A DNA stretch of 64,000 bases from Christensenella sp. UBA2853. Lineage in GTDB: Bacteria; Bacillota; Clostridia; Christensenellales; Aristaeellaceae. Every line of letters starts with the position of its first letter. Positions within the stretch are counted from its first letter, which is position 1. Made by a program: the position numbers and the translations under genes. The stretch lies in assembly GCA_002350845.1 (NCBI GenBank), contig DEFL01000005.1, forward strand, positions 169,691-233,690, read 5' to 3'. The notes beneath the pieces are model-generated. The model was not told the DNA's origin, searched no databases, and was given only the letters and a program-made list of their open reading frames with translations. Positions 57,673 through 64,000 of this stretch are shown here, in pieces.

Positions 57673-59679
57673 TTATTCCTCACCCATGGCGACCTTGACC
57701 GCCTTGATGGCGAAGGTCATGGTGCGGCCCATGGCGATGCCGGGCATGAGGCAGGGATAGTTATCCACGAAGAAGCCGCCGGTGCAGTCGCCAGTCACAA
57801 ACAGGCCTTCAATGGGTTTGCGTTCTTCATCCAGCGCCTGGGCCTTTTCATTGACCAGAATGCCCTGCTCGGTCGTCAGGATGCAGGCACCCATCCAGAA
57901 GCCATAGAAAGGAGCCTTACGGATCTCGCTGAGACGGTAGGCAGGCTTGCCGAAGTCCTCGTCGTCCTGCTTGTCATACAGCTCATTGTAGCGGGCCACT
58001 GTGGCCAGGAAGTTCTCCTTGGCTTCACCCTTAAAGCCCATCTTATCCGCCAGTTCTTCAAGGGTGTCAGCCTTGAACGCATTGCCCTTTTCAATCTGCT
58101 GTTCAAACTTGTCCAGCTGAGCCTGCGGATTCTTGCGGGTGGCGGCAGAGCAGCCCAGCGTATGGAACCGCTGCACGTCCTCGGGCATCCCTGCATCGAA
58201 GATGGAAGCATAGACGCGTCCGGGCTGGTTGTAAGCAGCATAGGGCATCTGATCATACGTGCCGCTTTCGTTGGCAAAGCGCTTGCCGTCCCGGTTGACC
58301 TTCAGGAAGGGCTGGGTGCCCAGGTTGAACTGTCCCTCGGTGGCGGGGAACACCTTGTCGCCGGTGGAGGTGACTTTGTAGCCTGCGTCGATGCCGGGGG
58401 CAATAATGCCGCGGTCAAACAGCATCGGAGCGGCCTCAGCCTGCATGGCGGCTCCAATCCACTTGGCAGCCTTGATACCGTCGCCGGTGTCGGTGGGCCA
58501 GGCCACGTTGGAGGTGGTCACAGCGGTGCCCAGGGGATCCAGGGCTTCCATCATCTGGGGATTGCAGGGATAGCCGCCGGTTGCCAGCAGCACACCCTTG
58601 TTGGCATTGATGCGCAGATAGCGTCCGGTCTCGGTCTCCTGGGCAATCACGCCAGTGACGCGTCCCGCCTCATTGCGTTCCAGCTTCACCATGGGCGTAT
58701 TGAAGCGGATTTCCTTGCCGGCTTCCTCAACCATCTGCTGGAACATATCCTGACGGTCACCGCCGAAGCCCCAGAAATGCTCGCACACAGGGAAGAAGTA
58801 GCCGCTCGTTTCGGCCTCGGGCCACACAGCCTCTTCGCCCGCAGTGACTTCCACCTTGGCGTCCGGATGATACTTGGCGTAGCACTCCTTGACAAACTTA
58901 TGCATGTCAGCAGACTCGTTGATCCAGGTATTGAAAGCAACCAGGTTGTTCTTGCCGGAAGCATAGCGCTTCAGCTCACGGCGCAGGGCACCGCGGTCCA
59001 CGGGCTTTTCGCCAAGGGCCTTTGCATCCTCGGAGTCGATGGCGCCGTACCAGCCGCGCACACGCGCATGGGTGGAGCCTTTTTCGATGACCATCACGTC
59101 ATAGCCCTTGGATACAGCATAGGCTGCACCAGCCAGACCGCCGTTTCCGGCGCCAACGACCAGGAAATCGGTGGTCAGTGTTTCAGCAATATCGCTTTCC
59201 TGAATTTCCGGTGCTTCGCCCAGCCAGTCAGCGGCCTTGGCTTCCTCTGCTCCGGATTCAATCACTTCTACAGGGATTTCCCCGCGGGCCTGCTGTACGC
59301 ACTTGTACGCAGCCTTTTCCGCAGCGTTGCGGGTCAGGGTCGCGCCGGATTTTGCATCCAGGGTAATGGAGCCCTGCATGGAGCTGTCCTGCATGTCCTT
59401 GAGCAGCGCGGCGAGACGTTCGCCTTCTTCCAGGCCGATGCCGGCGGTTTCACCGGAGGTGTCCACCACGACGTCGGTAATGGCCGTTTCAGAGAAGGTC
59501 ATGGTCACTTTCACAGTGCTCATGGCACCCTTTTCCACAGCAGAATACGTGCCGGGTGTATACAGGGGTTTGCCCTCGGCCAGACCGAGCGCGGAAACAT
59601 TCAGCGCGCCGACTGCTGCGACGGCAGCTGTACCGGTCAGTGCACCCTTCAGGAATTGACGACGGGATACATCTTTCAT
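57673..59679 (-). CDS. Tat-exported FAD/FMN-dependent reductase (fumarate/urocanate reductase type)
   Basis: The 668-residue protein (ATG at 59679, GGAGG eight bases upstream) has a Tat signal (SRRQFLKG at 5-12). An FMN-binding domain follows, with DAKSGATLT (residues 108-116, T114 the likely covalent FMN site), then an FAD-dependent fumarate-reductase-like domain starting with TTDFLVVGAGNGGLAGA and ending with GLFVTGDCTGGFFVDNYPCLMPGIAMGRTM. This architecture is known for extracytoplasmic reductases of fumarate, urocanate and cinnamate-type acceptors. The acceptor cannot be told. It is in one unit with tatA, and a MerR-type operator lies in its promoter. Confidence 0.88.
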   Translation of the reverse strand: MKDVSRRQFLKGALTGTAAVAAVGALNVSALGLAEGKPLYTPGTYSAVEKGAMSTVKVTMTFSETAITDVVVDTSGETAGIGLEEGERLAALLKDMQDSSMQGSITLDAKSGATLTRNAAEKAAYKCVQQARGEIPVEVIESGAEEAKAADWLGEAPEIQESDIAETLTTDFLVVGAGNGGLAGAAYAVSKGYDVMVIEKGSTHARVRGWYGAIDSEDAKALGEKPVDRGALRRELKRYASGKNNLVAFNTWINESADMHKFVKECYAKYHPDAKVEVTAGEEAVWPEAETSGYFFPVCEHFWGFGGDRQDMFQQMVEEAGKEIRFNTPMVKLERNEAGRVTGVIAQETETGRYLRINANKGVLLATGGYPCNPQMMEALDPLGTAVTTSNVAWPTDTGDGIKAAKWIGAAMQAEAAPMLFDRGIIAPGIDAGYKVTSTGDKVFPATEGQFNLGTQPFLKVNRDGKRFANESGTYDQMPYAAYNQPGRVYASIFDAGMPEDVQRFHTLGCSAATRKNPQAQLDKFEQQIEKGNAFKADTLEELADKMGFKGEAKENFLATVARYNELYDKQDDEDFGKPAYRLSEIRKAPFYGFWMGACILTTEQGILVNEKAQALDEERKPIEGLFVTGDCTGGFFVDNYPCLMPGIAMGRTMTFAIKAVKVAMGEE

Positions 59680-59721
59680 TATGGTCTCCTCCTTCAAACA
59701 GCTTATGCTGCATTCACAGGG

Positions 59722-59752
59722 ATTATAGGGCTGTGTGCTGCACGCAGGTCAA
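59722..59752 (-). promoter_or_regulatory. MerR-type activated promoter of the reductase-tatA operon
   Basis: On the minus strand TTGACC (59747-59752) and TATAAT (59722-59727) are separated by 19 bases, longer than normal. The spacer is filled by the dyad CTGTGTGC-T-GCACGCAG (59731-59747, one mismatch, written on the plus strand). A 19-bp spacer with an internal dyad is the hallmark of promoters remodelled by MerR-family activators, and a merR-type gene is divergent next to it. Confidence 0.82.
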
Positions 59753-59777
59753 TCGTTTCCCGAACCATCCAAAGCTA

Positions 59778-59786
59778 TGTTATAAT
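59778..59786 (+). promoter_or_regulatory. Extended -10 promoter of the merR-type gene
   Basis: ATGTTATAAT gives TATAAT at 59781-59786 with an upstream TG, and no clear -35. It lies about 75 bases before the gene. Confidence 0.55.
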
Positions 59787-59859
59787 CATCAAAGGGAAGC
59801 CGGAATCTGCGGAATGCAACCATACAAACACAGTTTTGCTTCTAAAAGGCGGAAAAAGA

Positions 59860-60693
59860 ATGAAAAAAGAGGAAGTCAAGCACTATCGCATTGGGGATTA
59901 CGCGCAAAAGATGGGTGTTACACCCGACTTGCTGAAGCATTATGAAAAAATGAAGCTGATCCACGCATATACAGAGGACAATGGGTATCGCTACTATCCG
60001 TTTACTGAGTCGATTCCGCTGCTGGAATCCCTTTCCCTGCGGAATTACGATCTGTCCCTGCAGGAAATTCATGAACTTCTCTATGAAGGCACACTGGATC
60101 ACTACCATGATGCGCTGTCGGAAAAAGTGCAGGTCATCCGGCGCCGTATGACCATGGATCAGGCGCTGCTGCACGAGTTTGAAGTGCTGGACAAATGGAT
60201 GACCACCATGAAAGATCGGACTCTGTACATGCTCATGGAGGAGCGGGAACCCTATTATTTCCTTCCGCATTCAAAGCGCCATGACTTTCTGGAGGACGCG
60301 CGCATCCAGGAATTACTGCCCGGGTGGATCGAATGGATGCCGGTCGTCAAGTCCTGCCGGAAAATCAACTATCAGCCGGATACGGACTGCCTGTCTGACG
60401 CGTCATGGGGGTTCTCTGTACCGGAGTCCGCTGCAATGGCATTCGGCCTTCCGATCAATGATGTCGTGGAACGCATGCCCGGCGGACGTCATCTGATCTG
60501 CCATTATCGAAATGTTCTTTCGAAGGAACGGAACCCGAATGCTTTCTGGCATCAGATCCAGGAGAAGCTTGCGGAAACAGGAATGATGCCATCCGGTCCC
60601 ATCCTGCAGATTTTATTGACATCGATATTGAATACGCAGAACCGGGTGACTTGCGGCATGTATGTCATCCCTTTGCAGGATGCGGATGCATAA
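59860..60693 (+). CDS. MerR-family transcriptional regulator
   Basis: The 277-residue protein begins with the MerR winged helix (HYRIGDYAQKMGVTPDLLKHYEKMKLIHAYTEDNGYRYYPFTE), followed by a coiled-coil and a C-terminal effector domain of about 160 residues. The effector domain has no CxxC metal site, so a small organic ligand is more likely. AAGGCGG precedes the ATG at 59860. The frame is open far upstream across the reductase gene, but that part is antisense noise. It is divergent from the reductase-tatA operon and probably controls it. Confidence 0.88.
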   Translation: MKKEEVKHYRIGDYAQKMGVTPDLLKHYEKMKLIHAYTEDNGYRYYPFTESIPLLESLSLRNYDLSLQEIHELLYEGTLDHYHDALSEKVQVIRRRMTMDQALLHEFEVLDKWMTTMKDRTLYMLMEEREPYYFLPHSKRHDFLEDARIQELLPGWIEWMPVVKSCRKINYQPDTDCLSDASWGFSVPESAAMAFGLPINDVVERMPGGRHLICHYRNVLSKERNPNAFWHQIQEKLAETGMMPSGPILQILLTSILNTQNRVTCGMYVIPLQDADA

Positions 60694-60772
60694 TGCCGCT
60701 TTCACGCGAATGCCCGCAGAACAGCGCATATACGATTTCGCGGCCGGGCCGCACCATCAGGAGGGAAAAGCC

Positions 60773-62335
60773 ATGATCCATATCGATTTTTGCAGTGAAG
60801 GACAGCGGTATAAGCCTTACTGGAAAACCTGTGTTGGTGCCGGCCGTGCCAACGAGGGCCTGCGGGCTGCTTTCCAGAGACAGCTCCGGCAGGTCCAGGA
60901 ACAGATCGGTTTTCGCTATCTTCGCTTTCACGGTCTCCTGCACGACGACATGTTTGTTGTCAGGGAAAATGAGAGCGGAGAGAAAATCTATAATTTCCAG
61001 TATATTGATGAACTCTTCGACAGCATGCTGGAGATGCAGATCCGGCCTTTTGTGGAACTCAGCTTCTTTCCTTCCTGCCTGAAAGGCGGAGATGCCACCC
61101 AGTTCTGGTGGAAGGCAAACATCACGCCGCCTGAAACCTGGGACGGATGGTGTGCGCTGATTGACAGGCTCATCCGCCACTGGCTGCAGCGTTATGGAGA
61201 AGCGGAAGTGCGGACATGGTATTTTGAAGTCTGGAATGAGCCGAATCTGAATTCTTTCTGGGACGGCACACGGTCGCAGTATTTCTCCCTGTACGCAGCA
61301 ACGGCTCAGACCATCAAGTCCATCGACCCTCATCTCCGGGTCGGCGGACCTGCCACCAGCAATTTTGTACCGGACGATCGGTTTGATGGAGAAACAGAAG
61401 ATTTCACCCATCATCTCACCCATAAGGTGGACGATCTGGACAGCCTCAACTGGCACGGTGTCTGGATTGAAGCTTTTCTGGACCACTGCGCCAAACACCA
61501 TCTGCCCCTTGATTTTGTCTCAACCCATCCCTATCCAACGGATTTCGCCTTTGATCAGACAGGACAGATGAAGGGACGCACCCGCAATGTGGATTCCACG
61601 CGCCAGGATATGATGTGGCTGAAACAGACGGTGCAGCGCAGCGCGTATCCGAATGCGGAAATCCACCTGACCGAATGGTCATCCAGTCCCTCCGCCCGGG
61701 ACTGCACGCACGACTATCTGCAGGAGGCAGCCTATCTGGTCAAATGCAATCTGGATGGTATCGGTCTCGCGGATTCTCTTTCCTTCTGGGCTTTTACCGA
61801 TGTCTTTGAGGAAACCGGTGCCGGTGACAGCATTTTTCACGGCGGGTTCGGGCTGATCAATTATCAGGGGATCGTCAAACCGTCCTTCCATGCGTACCGG
61901 ATGCTCTCCCGCCTTGGAGATACCCTGCTGTACCGGGATGAACATGCCTTCTTTACCAAAAAAGAAAGAAAGCTTGCGGCTCTCCTCTATCACTATCCCC
62001 TTTCTTCCACCGTCAGCATGTCTCCCTATCCTGACCGGAGCCGTGCCCAGAAAGAGCTGGAAACGGGAGAGGCTGTCACCGTATCCTGCACGCTCACAGG
62101 GCTCACGCCTGGCGCAGAAATCCTGATTGAAACCCTGGACCGGGAGCACGGCTGGGCCCTTCCTCTCTGGCTGGACATGGGCGCTCCCGAACCTCCGACA
62201 CGCGAGGAAACGGCACGGCTGATCGAGCATGCAAACGCAACAGATCGGCGGACCGTTACGGCAGACGCGCAGGGCACACTGACCCTTCAGCTTTCCGTAT
62301 GTCCGTGGAATGTCATTGGCATCTACGAACAATAA
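60773..62335 (+). CDS. Glycoside hydrolase family 39 (beta-xylosidase type)
   Basis: The 520-residue protein starts at ATG 60773, preceded by AGGAGG at eight bases. It is a TIM-barrel GH39: the acid/base Glu is in FEVWNEPNLNSFWDG (E156) and the nucleophile Glu in HLTEWSSSPSARD (E301). Residues STHPYPTDFAF and FWAFTDVFEETG also fit the family. A C-terminal beta-rich part follows. There is no signal peptide, so it should act on imported oligosaccharides such as xylo-oligomers. No transporter or regulator for xylan is adjacent. Confidence 0.9.
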   Translation: MIHIDFCSEGQRYKPYWKTCVGAGRANEGLRAAFQRQLRQVQEQIGFRYLRFHGLLHDDMFVVRENESGEKIYNFQYIDELFDSMLEMQIRPFVELSFFPSCLKGGDATQFWWKANITPPETWDGWCALIDRLIRHWLQRYGEAEVRTWYFEVWNEPNLNSFWDGTRSQYFSLYAATAQTIKSIDPHLRVGGPATSNFVPDDRFDGETEDFTHHLTHKVDDLDSLNWHGVWIEAFLDHCAKHHLPLDFVSTHPYPTDFAFDQTGQMKGRTRNVDSTRQDMMWLKQTVQRSAYPNAEIHLTEWSSSPSARDCTHDYLQEAAYLVKCNLDGIGLADSLSFWAFTDVFEETGAGDSIFHGGFGLINYQGIVKPSFHAYRMLSRLGDTLLYRDEHAFFTKKERKLAALLYHYPLSSTVSMSPYPDRSRAQKELETGEAVTVSCTLTGLTPGAEILIETLDREHGWALPLWLDMGAPEPPTREETARLIEHANATDRRTVTADAQGTLTLQLSVCPWNVIGIYEQ

Positions 62336-62361
62336 CTTCGGGCATTCTTCACAAGTACACA

Positions 62362-62400
62362 AAAAGCCCAGTTCCTCTGAACCGGAAGAACCGGGCTTTT
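62362..62400 (+). terminator. Terminator of the GH39 gene
   Basis: AAAAGCCC-A-GTTC pairs with GAAC-C-GGGCTTTT (one mismatch). Confidence 0.85.
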
Positions 62401-62553
62401 CTGTTGTATCCCCGCCTTGTACCAGCGCCTGCACTTTGTCAATTGACATCAGTCCCCGCAGGTCGTATGATTGCACGCGTACGTTTTCCCGGAAACCCGG
62501 AATCAAAGAGAAGTCCGTGACCGCACATTCGGTGCACGGCAGTCAGAGGATCT

Positions 62554-63915
62554 ATGAAGCAGTACAACACCCTGATGACGGAAGGGAACATCCGCCGAAA
62601 AATGCTTGGATTTGCCCTGCCGATTCTTGCAGGCTATTTCTTTCAGCAGCTGTACAATACCGTGGATGCCCTGATCGTGGGCAACTATCTCGACGCTGAC
62701 GCCCTGGCCGCGGTCACCTCCACCGGATCCTATACCTACCTGATGATCGGTTTTGTGTCGGGGTTCGCGACCGGAGCCGGGATCATCATTGCCCGGCATA
62801 TTGGGGCCAATCATCCGGAGGCCACAGAAAAGGCGGTGCATACCGCTGTTGCGCTCGGCGCACTGTTCAGCATCCTGATGACCGCTTTCGGCATTCTGGT
62901 CACCCCGCCGATCCTGCGCCTGATGGGGACACCGGACACGGTGTTTGACCGGTCCTGCCGATATCTGCAGGTCTATTTCTCCGGTGCAGCCGCCCTGGTC
63001 ATGTACAACATGTTTGTCAGCATTCTGCAGGCTTCCGGAGAAAGCCGTTTCCCGCTCATCTGCCTGGTCGCCAGTTCCCTGACCAATATTGTCCTGGATA
63101 TCCTGTTCATCGCCGTCTTCCATATGGACGTGGAAGGGGCGGCGCTGGCGACGGTCCTGTCGGAGATCCTGAGCATGGTGCTCGTCGGAGCAAAGCTCCT
63201 CAGACGCCGCGACAGCATCCGGGTTCAGCCCAGCCGGATCCGAATGGACCATGAAAGCCTGAGATATATTGTCCGGTACGGTTTTCCCACGGCCATGCAG
63301 GGGTGCGTGATCGACCTGTCCAACATGCTCATCCAGTCCTACATCAACAGTTTCGGCCGCAACGCCATGGCCGGCATCGGCGCAAGCATGAAGCTGGAGG
63401 GATTTATGTTCCTCCCGGTGACTGCTTTCTCCATGGCACTGACGACGTTTGTCTCCCAGAACCGCGGCGCCGGAAAGCAAGACCGGGTTCAGGCCGGTGC
63501 GAAATTCGGTCTGCGCTGCACCTTTGCCATTCTCCTCATTTTCGGTTCGATGGCGTACTTCCTTGCCCCGCAGATGATCCACCTGTTCAATTCGGATCCT
63601 GAGATCATCCGCTACAGCGCCAGGAGAACCACCGTCTGCGCATTTTTCTACTGCCTTTGCGGGTTCTCGCATACCGCCTCCGCACTCATGCGCGGCATGG
63701 GCAAACCAATGACTCCCATGGTGGTCATGCTGGTCTGCTGGTGCGCAGTCCGCGTGATTCTGCTCTTTACTGTTGGCAGAATCATTCATGAGATCTGGCT
63801 GATCTACTGGGTCTACCCCTTCACCTGGTCCCTGTCGAGCCTGGTGTATCTCCTGGAGTTCCGCAAGATGCATCTGTTTTCCAGGAATCCGACGCAGCAG
63901 GTGAATGCCGTCTGA
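62554..63915 (+). CDS. MATE-family multidrug efflux transporter
   Basis: The 453-residue protein has about 12 membrane segments in two related halves, as in the MATE family. The N-terminal part begins with LMTEGNIRRKMLGFALPILAGYFFQQLYNTVDALIVGNYLDADALAAV, the typical MATE entry, and the second half has MAGIGASMKLEGFMFLPVTAFSMALTTFVSQNRGAGK. It would export drugs or metabolites using a Na+ or H+ gradient. Na+ could come from the Rnf complex, but that is inference. Confidence 0.92.
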   Translation: MKQYNTLMTEGNIRRKMLGFALPILAGYFFQQLYNTVDALIVGNYLDADALAAVTSTGSYTYLMIGFVSGFATGAGIIIARHIGANHPEATEKAVHTAVALGALFSILMTAFGILVTPPILRLMGTPDTVFDRSCRYLQVYFSGAAALVMYNMFVSILQASGESRFPLICLVASSLTNIVLDILFIAVFHMDVEGAALATVLSEILSMVLVGAKLLRRRDSIRVQPSRIRMDHESLRYIVRYGFPTAMQGCVIDLSNMLIQSYINSFGRNAMAGIGASMKLEGFMFLPVTAFSMALTTFVSQNRGAGKQDRVQAGAKFGLRCTFAILLIFGSMAYFLAPQMIHLFNSDPEIIRYSARRTTVCAFFYCLCGFSHTASALMRGMGKPMTPMVVMLVCWCAVRVILLFTVGRIIHEIWLIYWVYPFTWSLSSLVYLLEFRKMHLFSRNPTQQVNAV

Positions 63916-63938
63916 TCCCCTGAAATCCATGAAAAAAA

Positions 63939-63980
63939 CCTCCGTTTGAGGAACCGTGAACCTCAGACGGAGGATTTTTT
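63939..63980 (+). terminator. Terminator of the MATE gene
   Basis: CCTCCGTTTGAGG and CCTCAGACGGAGG form a long stem with one mismatch and a 9-base loop, followed by ATTTTTT. Confidence 0.88.
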
Positions 63981-64000
63981 CATGTTATTTAGGCTCGGAC

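Noticed and set aside
58162..59859. Upstream extension of the MerR-type gene over the reductase gene
   Set aside because: The MerR motif starts only at 59860, where a ribosome site exists. The rest is antisense to the Tat flavoprotein.

Overview
The window looks like chromosomal DNA of a strictly anaerobic, mid-GC Firmicute of the Clostridia type. The evidence is an Rnf complex, an NAD(P)-linked [FeFe]-hydrogenase, the conserved Firmicutes order dxs-tlyA-nadK-argR-recN, Gram-positive sigma-A promoters (TTGACA-17-TATAAT) and Gram-positive Shine-Dalgarno sites. I see no phage, transposon, IS element or CRISPR array. Long open frames antisense to real genes are a by-product of the codon use and are left out.

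Layout. (1) 1-3914, minus: rnfC-D-E-A-B, with rnfB cut by the window edge and no rnfG between rnfD and rnfE. (2) 4153-16220, minus: a long housekeeping run, tatD, 1-phosphofructokinase-like kinase, GNAT, alpha/beta hydrolase, membrane-anchored MurF, Ddl, small membrane protein, Dxs, TlyA, NAD kinase, ArgR, RecN. Just upstream of tatD lies a promoter-RNA-terminator unit that folds like 6S RNA. (3) 16806-20596, plus: cation-efflux transporter, aminotransferase, CE2-like esterase, then initiator and elongator tRNA-Met. (4) 20730-26325, minus: lipase/ATPase-like fusion, MarR regulator, then csoR-copA, with a CopZ domain fused to CopA that has its own internal start site. (5) 26385-34893, minus: the hydrogenase region, with hndA-D structural genes plus an ATPase-like protein, preceded by a putative sensory unit (DRTGG, RsbW-like ATPase, HydS-like hydrogenase, DRTGG, PHP). 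(6) 34992-42460: tRNA-Arg, a small membrane protein, and an Ami/Opp-type oligopeptide transporter. (7) 42971-47670, plus: three secreted proteins and a secreted X-prolyl dipeptidyl peptidase. (8) 48162-51138: WYL regulator, RNA 2',3'-cyclic phosphodiesterase, Cas4-like nuclease, small unknown protein. (9) 51244-57212, minus: aromatic amino acid operon led by a Tyr/Phe-rich leader peptide and a complete three-hairpin attenuator. (10) 57485-59860: Tat-exported FMN/FAD reductase with its own tatA, divergent from a MerR regulator whose operator sits in a 19-bp promoter spacer. (11) 60773-63915, plus: GH39 glycosidase and MATE transporter.

How it fits together: Rnf and the hydrogenase handle ferredoxin/NADH electrons and H2; the secreted peptidase, Opp transporter and aminotransferase point to peptide use; CE2 and GH39 point to hemicellulose use; the Tat flavoprotein suggests an extracytoplasmic electron acceptor. 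The most novel items are the Phe/Tyr attenuator, the HydS-like sensory cluster, the MerR-controlled reductase-tatA unit, the CopA/CopZ internal start and the rnf operon without rnfG.
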